Assembly (NCBI GenBank): GCA_023168345.1
Contig: AP025689.1
Coordinates: 1,734,001-1,798,000, forward strand
Direction of reading: 5' to 3'
Length of the DNA: 64,000 nt
Origin: Lysinibacillus sp. PLM2
GTDB taxonomy: Bacteria; Bacillota; Bacilli; Bacillales_A; Planococcaceae
Position numbers and translations under genes: made by a program. Numbering within the stretch: the stretch's first letter is position 1; the number at the start of each line of letters is the position of its first letter. Of the stretch, positions 1-9,872 are shown piece by piece. The notes under the pieces were generated by a model. It made no database searches, had not been told where the DNA came from, and worked only from the letters and a program-made list of their open reading frames with translations.

Positions 1-1704
1 GAAACAGAAGGTGGAGTTGTCGTTCCTGAAGAAAGTGGTGGAATTACGGTTTATGCTGCAACACAGCACGGTTTTAGAGATCGATTTCAGCTTTCAAGGA
101 TACTCGGTATCCCAGAAGATATGATTCGTATAATATCAAGTCCTATAGGTGGCTCCTTTGGTGGTAAAGACGAATTAAATATTCAACCCTATGGTGCGTT
201 GCTTGCATTATCAACAAAACGTCCAGTGAAAATTCACAACACAAGACCTGAATCTATTAGAACAAGTGTAAAACGCCATCCTATGAAAATTTCAATGAAA
301 ACCGGTACAGACAAGAATGGAAAAATACTTGCTCACCAAGTAAAAATTGTTGCAGATAAAGGGGCTTATGCAACTTTAGGTCCAGCAGTGTTAGATTTTT
401 CAGTAGAACATGCTGCAGGCCCTTATATTATACCAAATATTGAAACAATAGGAGTATCAGTATATACAAATAATGGTGTATCAGGTGAATTTCGAGGCTT
501 TGGTGGTAATCAAATTACCTTTGCCTTAGAGAGTCAACTTGATCGATTGGCAGATACTCTGAAAATGGATCCTATTGAGATTCGAAGGAAAAATATAAGA
601 AAGGCAACTGACCTAGGCCCTTTAGGCCATCGTATTGCACCGACGGATAGTGCTTCGTTAGTGCTCGATGAAATTCAAAAAATCCTAGATCAATCAAAGA
701 AACCTTCTAATTCCGCTCAATGGAAACGCACGGGTACTGGGATAGCCATTGCAATGCATGGTGGAGGCTTAGGCTTCGGACGTTTAGACAGTTCTGGAGG
801 AAGACTTTTAATCAATGATGAAGGGAAAATTGAGATTTCCTTTGGGTTTGAAGAATGTGGTCAAGGTCTCCTATCTGTAATAGAGAACTTAGTAACGCAA
901 GAAATTGGATGTAGTCCACAGGATATAAAAATCGTTATTGGGGATACCGCAGTAGTACCTTCTTCAGGATCAACAACCGCTTCAAGAGGTACGAGTATGG
1001 TCTGGCAATCGCTCCAAAAAATGAAAGAACCCTTTATGAAAAAAATATGTACACAAGTATCAAAATTAACTGGGTTTCCAGAAGAAGAACTTTATTTAGG
1101 TATTAATGGCGTTTGGCATAAAGGTAATCACAGTGGTCCTTGTATTACCTATAAAGATTGTGCAAATCGAATTGAAGACCGGACAGTGGAAACAAGTTTT
1201 CATTTTCCGACAACACCTGATGCTGTAAATGGTGGTCATTTTCTATATACATTCGGTGGAATTAAAGTTGAGGTAGAGGTTGATCTCTTAACAGGAAAAG
1301 TGAAAGTGACATCAATCGATCATGTCATATCGGCTGGACCGGTAGTAAGCCACCAAGGTTATATCGGACAGATTGAAGGTGGTGGTATCATGTCGCTAGG
1401 TTATACGATTTTAGAGGAAGTAAAAATGGTAAATTCCCATTATGTCACGCAAAATTTTGATTCGTATTTAATCCCAAATATTGTGGATGTACCATTTGAA
1501 ACGAATGTATACGCAATAGAGGATTTATATAAAGGAGATTGTTATGGTCCAAGAGGTGTTGGTGAAATAGGCACTATTGCCATCATTCCTGCAATAGTAA
1601 AGGCGGTACATGACGCTACAGGATATTGGGTAAAAAAATTACCGATTTCTTCGGAAGAGCTATTAGAAGCAATCGAGTTAAAGGGGATGCTTGAATGGAT
1701 ATGA
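1..1704 (+). CDS. Xanthine dehydrogenase, molybdopterin-binding subunit (5' end outside window)
   Basis: Large catalytic subunit of a xanthine dehydrogenase/aldehyde oxidase-family molybdenum hydroxylase, which oxidises hypoxanthine and xanthine to urate in the cytoplasm. The frame is open from base 1, so the gene starts upstream; about 567 residues are visible against roughly 750-780 for the family. Seen: the molybdopterin-binding motif GGSFGGKDE near visible residue 50, FRGFGG near residue 164, and close to the C-terminus GVGEIGT, whose Glu (codon at 1564) matches the catalytic base of the family. The stop overlaps the next gene, the 2Fe-2S subunit, by 10 bases, so both are in one operon. 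The purine ABC importer that follows supports a purine rather than an aldehyde substrate. A close paralogue such as a nicotinate or other N-heterocycle hydroxylase cannot be excluded from motifs alone. Confidence 0.9.
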   Translation, partial: ETEGGVVVPEESGGITVYAATQHGFRDRFQLSRILGIPEDMIRIISSPIGGSFGGKDELNIQPYGALLALSTKRPVKIHNTRPESIRTSVKRHPMKISMKTGTDKNGKILAHQVKIVADKGAYATLGPAVLDFSVEHAAGPYIIPNIETIGVSVYTNNGVSGEFRGFGGNQITFALESQLDRLADTLKMDPIEIRRKNIRKATDLGPLGHRIAPTDSASLVLDEIQKILDQSKKPSNSAQWKRTGTGIAIAMHGGGLGFGRLDSSGGRLLINDEGKIEISFGFEECGQGLLSVIENLVTQEIGCSPQDIKIVIGDTAVVPSSGSTTASRGTSMVWQSLQKMKEPFMKKICTQVSKLTGFPEEELYLGINGVWHKGNHSGPCITYKDCANRIEDRTVETSFHFPTTPDAVNGGHFLYTFGGIKVEVEVDLLTGKVKVTSIDHVISAGPVVSHQGYIGQIEGGGIMSLGYTILEEVKMVNSHYVTQNFDSYLIPNIVDVPFETNVYAIEDLYKGDCYGPRGVGEIGTIAIIPAIVKAVHDATGYWVKKLPISSEELLEAIELKGMLEWI

Positions 1705-2201
1705 AAAATAACATGATAGAAGATCTGATGATTTCCAACTCAACTCTAGCAATAGAACTAACGATTAACGATAAACATTACAAGCTGCAAGTAAACCCTA
1801 TGGAGAAATTGGTTCATATTTTAAGAGACCAACTGAATTTCACGGGTACAAAAAAATCATGTGAAATTGGACGTTGCGGATCTTGTTCTGTATTAATTGA
1901 TGGAGAACTCGCCAATTCTTGCTTACTCATGGCATATCAGGTTAATGGAAAATCTATTACAACAATCGAAGGAATCGGCATTATAACTCACGATGAGGTG
2001 CAAAGAGCATTTTTAAAAGAAGGTGGATTTCAATGTGGATATTGTACTACAGGGATGATTATCGCAGTGGAATCATTGTTAAAGAAAAATCTTAATCCAA
2101 CAGAAGCAGATATAAAGGAAGCTTTATCGGGTAATTTATGTAGATGTACTGGATACGGAGGAATTATTAGAGCTATCCAGAGTGTTGCAACCTCAGATTG
2201 A
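1695..2201 (+). CDS. Xanthine dehydrogenase [2Fe-2S] subunit
   Basis: Iron-sulfur electron-transfer subunit (CoxS/PucE/XdhC type) that carries electrons from the Mo cofactor to the FAD subunit. It is 168 residues, the normal length. The N-terminal plant-ferredoxin-type cluster ligands are Cys56, Cys61, Cys64 and Cys76 (CEIGRCGSC ... C). The second, all-helical domain holds Cys114, Cys117, Cys149 and Cys151 (CGYC ... CRC). All eight ligands are present. The ATG at 1695 has AAGGGG just upstream, inside the end of the preceding gene, and the 10-base overlap suggests translational coupling. The FAD subunit is not in the window and probably lies upstream. Confidence 0.92.
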   Translation: MDMKNNMIEDLMISNSTLAIELTINDKHYKLQVNPMEKLVHILRDQLNFTGTKKSCEIGRCGSCSVLIDGELANSCLLMAYQVNGKSITTIEGIGIITHDEVQRAFLKEGGFQCGYCTTGMIIAVESLLKKNLNPTEADIKEALSGNLCRCTGYGGIIRAIQSVATSD

Positions 2202-2217
2202 AAGGGAGAGACGTTGT

Positions 2218-3774
2218 TTGAACCATTCACCATTTGTAATAGAAATGAAAGATATCGTAAAGAGATTTGGAGACGTTATTGCAAGCGATCATGTAGATTT
2301 TCAAGTGGCCAAAGGTGAAATACATGCTTTGCTCGGTGAAAATGGTGCAGGTAAAAGTACGATTATGAGCATGCTATCAGGAATTTACAAGGCAGATAGT
2401 GGGAGCATTTATATCAATGGAAAGCTTAGTAAAATTCGTTCACCAAAGGAATCAATGGATTTAGGCATTGGAATGGTACATCAAAATTTCAGATTAGTAG
2501 ATACTTTGAATGCTGTTGAAAATATCATTTTAGGAGAGAAAAAGCATGCATGGCGTGGTTCCTCATGGAAAAAGGCGAAACAAAAAGAAATTGAAGATAT
2601 TGCTGAAAAATACGGGTTAACTTTTCCTACGAATATTCCGATATGGCAATTATCAGTGGGTGAACAGCAACGTGTTGAAATTGTTAAAACACTCTATCGA
2701 GGTGCTGAAATTATTATTTTTGATGAACCGACTTCCGTATTAACTCCTGGTGAAGTGGATCAGTTATTCCTAACGATGGAAGAGTTAAAACGTACTGGTA
2801 AGACCATGATTATCACCACTCATAAGCTAAAAGAAGTGATGGCTATTTCAGATCATATTTCAGTAATGAGAAAAGGAAAAATGATCGCAAGAATGCATAA
2901 AAATGAGACGACCATTCAGCAACTTTCAAAACTAATGGTTGGTCAGGACATGATAGAAAAAACATTAGTAAACCAAATTTCACTAGGTGATCCAATTTTG
3001 GAAGTAAAGGATTTAGTGGTTGAAACAAATCGAAAGGTAAATGCAATTAATCATATTAATTTTACGATACATGAACATGAAATCGTTGGAATTGCTGGTG
3101 TAGCGGGTAATGGACAAAAAGAACTAGCAGAAGTGTTAACTGGAATAATGCAATGGAAGACGGGGGAGGTCATATTAAATGGAGAACGACTACAAAGTCC
3201 ATCTGTTCGGGAACTAATCAGTAAAGGCATTGCACATATTCCTGAAAATAGAATGAAAAGTGGCTTAGCAGGAAATCTGGGCATCGTTGATAATCTTCTG
3301 ATGAAATCTTATAAATCTAATAAACGGACAAAATTCGGATTAATGAAAAAAAGAGAAAATATGGAATGGGCAAATCATCTCGTAGAACAATTTGACATTC
3401 GAACGCCTAATTTAATAAATCCAGTAGGTCAGCTCTCAGGTGGTAACCAGCAAAAAATATTATTTGCGAGAGAAATAGATTTAAACCCAAAGCTATTGAT
3501 TGCTGTCCATCCAACTCAAGGGCTAGATGTAGGAGCTACAGAAGCAGTTCATGAGATGCTAATAAACTTAAGAGATTCAGGTAGCGGAGTATTATTAATC
3601 TCCGAAGATTTAGATGAAATTATCAAGTTGTCAAATAAAATCCTTGTCCTTTATAACGGTAATATCAATGGTGTCGTTAAAAGAGATCATGTGAATAAAG
3701 AATTTATTGGTCAATTAATGGCAGGATTGTCGAAGGAGAAAGGAGCAATCTATGAACCAGAACCAGTCCTTTGA
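2218..3774 (+). CDS. BMP-type nucleoside/purine ABC transporter, ATP-binding protein
   Basis: Double-ABC ATPase of the NupO/YufO (RbsA-like) class that energises uptake of nucleosides or purines with two permeases and a BMP lipoprotein. The N-terminal ABC domain has Walker A GENGAGKST near residue 42, an LSVGEQQR signature and Walker B IIIFDEP. The C-terminal domain has the usual degenerate P-loop (GVAGNGQKE) and an intact LSGGNQQK signature. I place the start at TTG 2218, 8 nt after AAAGGGAGAG; a GTG at 2182 in the same frame lies inside the previous gene without a good SD. About 518 residues. It sits 16 bases after the xanthine dehydrogenase small subunit and overlaps the permease start by 23 bases. 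Confidence 0.88.
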   Translation: MNHSPFVIEMKDIVKRFGDVIASDHVDFQVAKGEIHALLGENGAGKSTIMSMLSGIYKADSGSIYINGKLSKIRSPKESMDLGIGMVHQNFRLVDTLNAVENIILGEKKHAWRGSSWKKAKQKEIEDIAEKYGLTFPTNIPIWQLSVGEQQRVEIVKTLYRGAEIIIFDEPTSVLTPGEVDQLFLTMEELKRTGKTMIITTHKLKEVMAISDHISVMRKGKMIARMHKNETTIQQLSKLMVGQDMIEKTLVNQISLGDPILEVKDLVVETNRKVNAINHINFTIHEHEIVGIAGVAGNGQKELAEVLTGIMQWKTGEVILNGERLQSPSVRELISKGIAHIPENRMKSGLAGNLGIVDNLLMKSYKSNKRTKFGLMKKRENMEWANHLVEQFDIRTPNLINPVGQLSGGNQQKILFAREIDLNPKLLIAVHPTQGLDVGATEAVHEMLINLRDSGSGVLLISEDLDEIIKLSNKILVLYNGNINGVVKRDHVNKEFIGQLMAGLSKEKGAIYEPEPVL

Positions 3775-4858
3775 AAACCTATCAGTTAAATCAAAGAAGA
3801 ATAGACTTGTTCTTTTCAAACTAGAATATGATCCACATAAAAAGAGCTCATGGTGGATATCAATTGTTTCTGTGTTTGTTGCGCTAATTCTCTGTGCTAT
3901 TTTCATTTTGATAAATGGTATGAATCCAATAGAAGTTTATACAAAAATGTTTCTAGGGGCATTTGGTTCAAATTTTGGGTTAAGTGAGACCATTGTTAAG
4001 TCGATTCCACTATTACTTTGCGGACTCGGTGTTGCGATTGCTTATAAAATATCAATCTACAATATCGGTGCTGAAGGACAATTCCTATTAGGGGCAATTG
4101 GAGCTACTGCGGTGACAATCTTTTTACCAAACCTACCAGGAACATTATATATTCCTATCATGATGATTGTAGGTATTGTCTTTGGTGGACTATGGGGCTT
4201 GTTTACAGCAATCCCACGTACTCATTTTCAAGTAAATGAGCTTATTACTTCTCTTATGTTAAATTATGTTGCATTACTATTATTGGATTATTTCGTTTAT
4301 GGTCCTTGGCGTGACCCCGCGGGATTTAATTTTCCCGGTACGCCAGAGTTTAACGACTTTCAGCTTCTTGCAACAGTAGGAAACTCAAGATTGCATTTTG
4401 GGCTGTTTTTCGCATTAGCAGCTGTTCTAATTTTTGCATTTTTACTTTCGAAAACACGTTGGGGATATGAATTAAAGTTATTGGGAGCAAACCCAATCGC
4501 AGCACAAAATGCTGGGATACAAATTAAGAAACACATACTGCTAGTTATGCTTATTAGTGGTGGACTTGCAGGGTTAGCTGGAGCTATTGAAGTTTCTGGT
4601 GTAGCCGGACGATTAATGTATGGAATATCCCCTGGATATGGCTACACCGCAATTATTGTCGCTTGGATTGCGAAATTGAATCCGTGGTTAATGATAGTAG
4701 CTTCTGTATTTATAGGAGGACTTATTGTGGGTGGCTATAGTGTGCAAACAATTGGATTACCTTCTTCGTTCTCAGAAATGCTACAAGGCGCTATCTTATT
4801 TTGCTTAATAAGTGGTGAGATGGTTAGTAAATATCGTTTAAAAAAGATACAAGCTTAA
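3752..4858 (+). CDS. BMP-type nucleoside/purine ABC transporter permease (NupP-like)
   Basis: Integral membrane permease of the BPD_transp_2 family (NupP/YufP, also simple-sugar type), 368 residues. An approximately 35-residue basic cytoplasmic N-terminus is followed by 8-10 hydrophobic segments from about residue 36. The family hallmark stretch IYNIGAEGQFLLGAIGA near residue 100 is clear. The start ATG lies inside the end of the ATPase gene behind GAAGGAGAAAGGAG, so translation is coupled. With the second permease it forms the heterodimeric channel. Context (xanthine dehydrogenase upstream, BMP lipoprotein downstream) points to guanosine, xanthine or related purines, which is inference. Confidence 0.88.
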   Translation: MNQNQSFENLSVKSKKNRLVLFKLEYDPHKKSSWWISIVSVFVALILCAIFILINGMNPIEVYTKMFLGAFGSNFGLSETIVKSIPLLLCGLGVAIAYKISIYNIGAEGQFLLGAIGATAVTIFLPNLPGTLYIPIMMIVGIVFGGLWGLFTAIPRTHFQVNELITSLMLNYVALLLLDYFVYGPWRDPAGFNFPGTPEFNDFQLLATVGNSRLHFGLFFALAAVLIFAFLLSKTRWGYELKLLGANPIAAQNAGIQIKKHILLVMLISGGLAGLAGAIEVSGVAGRLMYGISPGYGYTAIIVAWIAKLNPWLMIVASVFIGGLIVGGYSVQTIGLPSSFSEMLQGAILFCLISGEMVSKYRLKKIQA

Positions 4859-4890
4859 TTTAATACATCTTACTGTAAGGGGGTTAAAAA

Positions 4891-5820
4891 ATGGAACTAA
4901 TCCCACTTATTATTGTTGCAGCGATTTCAGGGGGTACTTCATTACTTTTCGCCATTTTAGGTGGCATTTTAAATGAAAAAGCAGGTGTGATTAACTTAGG
5001 AGCAGAAGGCATCATGTTAGTTGGTGCTGTTATGAGTGCTGTCACTTTTTTACAAACTAATAGTTTGATTTATACGTTTTTTATCGTACTAATCGTTGCT
5101 GGAATCCTCGGTTTACTACATGCATTTCTATGTATTACTTTAAGGGTAAATCAAATCGTAAGTGGTCTAGCAATAACGCTATTTGGAAGTGGTTTAAGTG
5201 CTTATATTGGTAAATCTGTCGCTGGTGCACCAATACCTGTGTCAGTTCCGAAAGTTGAAATATCATTTATTGAGCAAATTCCCATTATAGGACAAGTACT
5301 GTCTAGTCTAGATATTTTTATTTGGCTAAGTATTGCATTATCTATCATTTTATACATTTATATGTACAAAACATCATGGGGCTTGCATTTAAAAGCGGTT
5401 GGAGATAATCCAGCGACCTCAGATGCAACGGGGATCTCAGTTATAAAGTATAAATACTTTCACGTTATAGCTGGGTCGATGCTAATGGGATTGGCTGGTT
5501 TTTATTTAATCATGGTTTATTCAACTAGTTGGATGGAAGGGATGACATCAGGAAAAGGGTGGATTGCTGTTGCACTTGTTATTTTCGCTAGATGGAACCC
5601 TTTATTAGCAATTTTTGCAGCTTATTTCTTTGGGGGACTGGATTCCCTAGGTTTCCGAATGCAATTATTCGAAATTCCAATACCCTCATATTTTCTAAAG
5701 ATGGTTCCTTATATAGCAACTATTATCGCATTAATGATAATTGGTTGGAAAAATCGTCATAAACCATCCATAGAACCAAAATCTCTAGGAATTCCTTATA
5801 CAAGGGAACAAAGATTCTAA
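4891..5820 (+). CDS. BMP-type nucleoside/purine ABC transporter permease (NupQ-like)
   Basis: Second permease of the importer, 309 residues, same BPD_transp_2 family and like NupQ/YufQ. It is strongly hydrophobic throughout with 8-9 predicted membrane segments. The hallmark GVINLGAEGIMLVGA is near residue 34, matching the corresponding motif of its partner. The start ATG at 4891 follows TAAGGGGG. It lies 32 bases after the first permease and clearly belongs to the same transcript. Confidence 0.88.
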   Translation: MELIPLIIVAAISGGTSLLFAILGGILNEKAGVINLGAEGIMLVGAVMSAVTFLQTNSLIYTFFIVLIVAGILGLLHAFLCITLRVNQIVSGLAITLFGSGLSAYIGKSVAGAPIPVSVPKVEISFIEQIPIIGQVLSSLDIFIWLSIALSIILYIYMYKTSWGLHLKAVGDNPATSDATGISVIKYKYFHVIAGSMLMGLAGFYLIMVYSTSWMEGMTSGKGWIAVALVIFARWNPLLAIFAAYFFGGLDSLGFRMQLFEIPIPSYFLKMVPYIATIIALMIIGWKNRHKPSIEPKSLGIPYTREQRF

Positions 5821-5956
5821 AATCATATTCATTCACCAAATTGGTAGTTAGAAAAATACAGAATTAGAACACTTCTTTATATACAAAACGAAAGGGGGAG
5901 TGCTAATCAAATTGACGTTTACATTGAATATTTGAAAATACAGGGAGGATTTTTAA

Positions 5957-7099
5957 ATGAAAAAGTTAATCATTTCAACTTTGTTTTTCATGTTATTACT
6001 TCTGTTAGGAGCATGTTCCCAAGCTTCCACTACAGATGAGCCGGATGTTACTGAACCAACCGTAACAACTGGTGAAGAAACTAATACAGAAACGTCTGAA
6101 GAAGAAAAGCAACCAAAAGTTGCTTTCATTTACATTGGTACTCCTGCTGATGGTGGTTGGACACTTACACATGATGAAGCGAGAGCTGTTGTAGATGAAA
6201 CCTTTGGCATTACTTCAACAACTGTAGAAAATATCCCAGAAGGTCCTGATGCAGAAAGAATAATTGAAGAATTAGCACAAGATCACGATATTATCTTTAC
6301 AACTAGTTATGGCTATATGGATCCTACTTTAAATGTAGCGGAAAAATATCCGGATGTAACATTCTTGCATGCAACTGGATATAAAACAGCTGAAAACATG
6401 GGTACATACCAAGTTAAAGGCTATGAATCTGGTTACTTAGCTGGAATTGCTGCTGGTAGCTTAGCAGAGAATGGAAAAATTGGATATGTTGGTGCTTTCC
6501 CAATCCCTGAAGTAATTTGGACAATTAATGCATTTACATTAGGGGCACAAAGTGTAAATCCTGATGTTGAAGTATCAGTTGTATGGAGTAATACTTGGTT
6601 CGACCCAGCTGCTGAAAGACAAGCTGCTATCACATTACTTGACCAAGGTGTTAGCGTACTGGCAAACTATCAAGACTCTCCAGCAGGTATTCAAGCTGCT
6701 GCAGAGCGTGGTGTTTGGGGTATGGGTAATGATGCAGATATGAGTGAATATGCTCCAGAAACTTATATTACAAACCCTGTTATTCATTGGGATGCATATT
6801 ATGTAGAGGCTATACAAAAATGGATTGATGGTGAGTGGGTATCCGAATCCTATATCGGTGGTTTAAAAGAAGGTATGGCTGATATCGCACCATTTGGTAA
6901 AAACGTTCCACAAGATGTACAAGATTTAGTAAGTGAGCAAAAACAAGCAATCATCAATGGAGAATATGCAGTATTCACTGGTCCAGTTTACGACCAAACT
7001 GGAGAACTACGAGTTGCTGAAGGTGAAATATTACCAATAGAAGATATTCTGGTCATGGATTGGTTTGTAAAAGGTATCAAAGGAACAATTCCAGAATAA
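5957..7099 (+). CDS. BMP family substrate-binding lipoprotein of the nucleoside/purine importer
   Basis: Extracellular solute-binding lipoprotein of the Bmp/Med family (PnrA/TmpC/NupN-like), 380 residues. The signal peptide ends in a lipobox, LLLLGAC, with lipidated Cys20, followed by an acidic Ser/Thr-rich linker to about residue 50. The BMP fold begins with KVAFIYIGTPADGGWT; members of this family bind purine nucleosides. It has its own SD (GGGAGG at 5943) and lies 136 bases after the second permease. It is followed by an intrinsic terminator, so it ends the purine operon. Placement of the binding protein last is less common than first. Confidence 0.9.
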   Translation: MKKLIISTLFFMLLLLLGACSQASTTDEPDVTEPTVTTGEETNTETSEEEKQPKVAFIYIGTPADGGWTLTHDEARAVVDETFGITSTTVENIPEGPDAERIIEELAQDHDIIFTTSYGYMDPTLNVAEKYPDVTFLHATGYKTAENMGTYQVKGYESGYLAGIAAGSLAENGKIGYVGAFPIPEVIWTINAFTLGAQSVNPDVEVSVVWSNTWFDPAAERQAAITLLDQGVSVLANYQDSPAGIQAAAERGVWGMGNDADMSEYAPETYITNPVIHWDAYYVEAIQKWIDGEWVSESYIGGLKEGMADIAPFGKNVPQDVQDLVSEQKQAIINGEYAVFTGPVYDQTGELRVAEGEILPIEDILVMDWFVKGIKGTIPE

Positions 7100-7120
7100 T
7101 AGAAGTAGAATGGAGTACTT

Positions 7121-7160
7121 AGACTATTCTTTATTTAATGTATAGAATAGTCTTTTTTTG
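7121..7160 (+). terminator. Intrinsic terminator of the purine operon
   Basis: A perfect 10-bp stem (AGACTATTCT pairing with AGAATAGTCT) is followed by seven T. It sits 21 bases after the BMP lipoprotein stop codon. Confidence 0.9.
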
Positions 7161-7482
7161 TTGTTTTTGAGGTTCATAAGCTTCACTCAATTTCTTAAGA
7201 AGATAAATAATTTTAAAGGGATTTAGGTCAAATTCACTATTAATACATTGAGTAAATATACCTTAGGTAGATCGTAGGTAAATGATTATTTTACTAATAA
7301 ATTGAGAATTATTGTTTATTTTTCTTTCTATATATTGTAAAATATAATTAATAAAATTGATTGTTTTTACGCCATGTGATCTATAGCATCTTATGAAGCT
7401 ATATTTTTTTGCAACTAATTATCTGAATATTCTTTATTATGATATAAAACTAATGTTTTTTGTTGGAAATGAGGTAAAGAAT
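7161..7482. other. Non-coding gap before the GGDEF gene
   Basis: Very AT-rich stretch between the purine-operon terminator and the GGDEF start. I see no convincing small gene, RNA structure or repeat. The promoter of the GGDEF gene must be here, but I could not pick a clear -35/-10 pair. Confidence 0.4.
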
Positions 7483-8676
7483 TTGAATGATATTTTAGAA
7501 GAGCAAATGTTGATCAAACTAGAAATCACTAAACACAATTTGCAAAAAATTAGTTTAATCAACAAAATTTCTACTATTGTCATGGTGCTATTAGTCATTA
7601 TAAATACACTACTTTCGAATATTTTATTGATAAATATAGATGGAAATGGCTCTATCAATATTGAACCATATATTTTACTAATACTATTTAATATTGTTAT
7701 ATTCATGATTACGGATGTAAAAAAAATCAATGTAACTATTAATAATTTCAGGGGAATTGATGCATTTATAAGTTGTTATGTTGTGATTCTTACTTTTTTT
7801 AGTTCTTTAATAACGATTAGTGATCAACAATACTATAATCAATTGATGATTTATACTTTAATTTTATTTATTGCTTGTTCTGTAATTATATTAAGAGCAA
7901 ATCAGCTGCTTATTCCGTTAGTTGTATCGAGCGCAACGGTAGTAATCGGATTATACTTTCAAAATGGCAATACAGATTTATTTAAACAGCAATTGATATA
8001 TCTTTTATTACTCGACTTCATAATCTTTTTTATTTCAAGATCCTTCTATCATTCATTCCGACGTTCAGTTGTTTTTCAAATAAAGATGCTAAAAGAAGCG
8101 CACAATACTCGAGAACTTACTAAAAAGTTGAGAGAAGCAAATCGAAAGCTTGAACTTCAAGCAAATATTGACCCATTAACAAAATTATTTAATCGCAGAG
8201 CATATAATGAGTATTTACAGGACTTAGAAAAACGTGCAAAACACCATTCTTTTTTATTTACTGCCATTATGGTCGATGTGGATTGTTTTAAATTATACAA
8301 TGATACGTATGGTCATTCAGAAGGGGATAATGTATTGGCGAATATTGGGGAACAATTATTTCAGATTGCAGAAAAATACGGATGCTTTGCTTCAAGATGG
8401 GGTGGGGAAGAATTTACCTTATTATTAGTCAATCATGACGATCAATTAGTAAATGAGATTTGCGAAGAAATAATTGGACAAATTAAGAAATTGAAAATTA
8501 ATCACAGCACATCGAATATAAATCCATTTGTCACTGTTAGTATAGGGGCAAGTACGAAAAAAATTTATGACCCTAGTGAAATTAAATCATGTGTTCGGAA
8601 AGCAGATGAAGTTTTGTATCATGTGAAAGAAAATGGTCGGAACTATTACGAGCACCGACAACTATATTACATTTAA
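7483..8676 (+). CDS. Membrane-bound GGDEF diguanylate cyclase
   Basis: Predicted diguanylate cyclase making cyclic di-GMP from two GTP. The N-terminal ~200 residues contain about six hydrophobic segments (a MASE-like sensor of unrecognised type). A short linker helix leads to a GGDEF domain that begins at DPLTKLFNRRAYNE and has the substrate motif DVDCFKLYNDTYGH. The active-site signature is GGEEF at about residue 307, a catalytically competent variant. The RxxD inhibitory site is absent: the residues at that position upstream of GGEEF are KYGC. I use TTG 7483 because GAGGT lies 7 nt upstream; an in-frame ATG at 7393 has no SD. About 397 residues. It is monocistronic and closed by a terminator. 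Confidence 0.88.
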   Translation: MNDILEEQMLIKLEITKHNLQKISLINKISTIVMVLLVIINTLLSNILLINIDGNGSINIEPYILLILFNIVIFMITDVKKINVTINNFRGIDAFISCYVVILTFFSSLITISDQQYYNQLMIYTLILFIACSVIILRANQLLIPLVVSSATVVIGLYFQNGNTDLFKQQLIYLLLLDFIIFFISRSFYHSFRRSVVFQIKMLKEAHNTRELTKKLREANRKLELQANIDPLTKLFNRRAYNEYLQDLEKRAKHHSFLFTAIMVDVDCFKLYNDTYGHSEGDNVLANIGEQLFQIAEKYGCFASRWGGEEFTLLLVNHDDQLVNEICEEIIGQIKKLKINHSTSNINPFVTVSIGASTKKIYDPSEIKSCVRKADEVLYHVKENGRNYYEHRQLYYI

Positions 8677-8677
8677 C

Positions 8678-8711
8678 ATGCTTATCATTTTAAATTGATA
8701 GGCATTTTTTC
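8678..8711 (+). terminator. Intrinsic terminator after the GGDEF gene
   Basis: A 10-bp stem (ATGCTTATCA pairing with TGATAGGCAT, one G-T pair) and six T follow directly after the stop codon. Confidence 0.85.
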
Positions 8712-8790
8712 TTGCTTTATCTTTACTAGAGAAAACGATAGAATAAAATGATAGAAGTTTCATGTTCAATTTTTGCTAGGAGTGATAAAA

Positions 8791-9747
8791 ATGGTTCATC
8801 CAGATCATACATATTTAGATTTAGTACAATACATATTAGATAATGGCGTGAAAAAAGAGGATCGAACAGGTACTGGAACAATAAGTGTTTTCGGCTATCA
8901 AATGCGCTTTAATTTAAGCAAAGGCTTCCCTTTACTAACAACAAAACGAGTACCCTTTAAATTGGTCGCTAGTGAGCTGCTTTGGTTTATAAAAGGGGAT
9001 ACGAATATTCGATATCTACTACAGCATAATAATCACATTTGGGATGAGTGGGCTTTTGAAAAATGGGTAAAGTCTGAAGATTACACTGGCCCTGATATGA
9101 CAAATTTCGGTTTGCGTGCAGCAAAGGATGAACAATTTGCAAAAGTTTTAGACGAACAAATGAAAATTTTTCAGCAGAAGGTTTTAGATGATGAAGAATT
9201 TGCGGCAAAATTCGGTGATTTAGGCCCTGTTTATGGGAAACAATGGAGATCATGGCCAACCGAATCAGGAGATACGATCGATCAATTGAAAAAAGTCATC
9301 GAAATGATCAAAAAGAATCCAAATTCTCGTAGACTAATTGTTACTGCGTGGAATCCAGCAGAAGTTGATGATATGGCTTTACCACCTTGCCATTCATTTT
9401 TCCAGTTTTATGTTGCGGATGGAAAACTATCTTGTCAATTGTATCAAAGAAGTGCCGATGTATTTTTAGGAGTGCCGTTCAACATCGCTTCTTATGCATT
9501 GTTAACACATTTAATTGCCCATGAATGTGGATTAGATGTTGGTGAATTCGTTCATAGCTTTGGAGATACACATATTTATTTAAATCATTTAGAGCAAGTA
9601 AATGAACAGCTAAGTCGCGAGCCGCGTAACTTGCCTCAACTAAAAATAAATACAGAAAAAAAATCAATTTTCGATATTGAATTAGAAGACTTGAAAATCG
9701 AAGGATATGACCCACATCCATCCATCAAAGCACCTGTTGCTGTTTAA
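8791..9747 (+). CDS. thyA: Thymidylate synthase
   Basis: Converts dUMP to dTMP using methylene-tetrahydrofolate. 318 residues. This is the long form (Lactobacillus casei type) with the roughly 50-residue insert between the first helix block and [10 protein letters not shown]. coli-type enzymes are about 264. Active-site Cys200 lies in [11 protein letters not shown], and the folate/dUMP-binding blocks [16 protein letters not shown] and [11 protein letters not shown] are intact. The start is ATG 8791 with AGGAG 8 nt upstream; an in-frame TTG at 8773 would overlap the SD. dfrA, its usual neighbour, is about 3.2 kb further on instead of adjacent. Confidence 0.96.
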   Translation: MVHPDHTYLDLVQYILDNGVKKEDRTGTGTISVFGYQMRFNLSKGFPLLTTKRVPFKLVASELLWFIKGDTNIRYLLQHNNHIWDEWAFEKWVKSEDYTGPDMTNFGLRAAKDEQFAKVLDEQMKIFQQKVLDDEEFAAKFGDLGPVYGKQWRSWPTESGDTIDQLKKVIEMIKKNPNSRRLIVTAWNPAEVDDMALPPCHSFFQFYVADGKLSCQLYQRSADVFLGVPFNIASYALLTHLIAHECGLDVGEFVHSFGDTHIYLNHLEQVNEQLSREPRNLPQLKINTEKKSIFDIELEDLKIEGYDPHPSIKAPVAV

Positions 9748-9825
9748 AGCTTGGAATGATCTTGAAGGTTCGGACATTAATTTTAAAAAAATTTATCGTG
9801 CGCTAAGCAATATAAATCAGTTAAT

Positions 9826-9869
9826 CCGAGGAGCTTGTCTTTTATAGGCAAGAATCTTCGGGTTTTTTT
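9826..9869 (+). terminator. Probable intrinsic terminator downstream of thyA
   Basis: CCGAGGAGCTTG pairs with CAAG...CTTCGG across a short loop with a small internal bulge, followed by seven T. It is about 80 bases from the thyA stop and immediately before the YD-repeat remnant. It may originally have belonged to thyA. Confidence 0.7.
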
Positions 9870-9872
9870 AAT

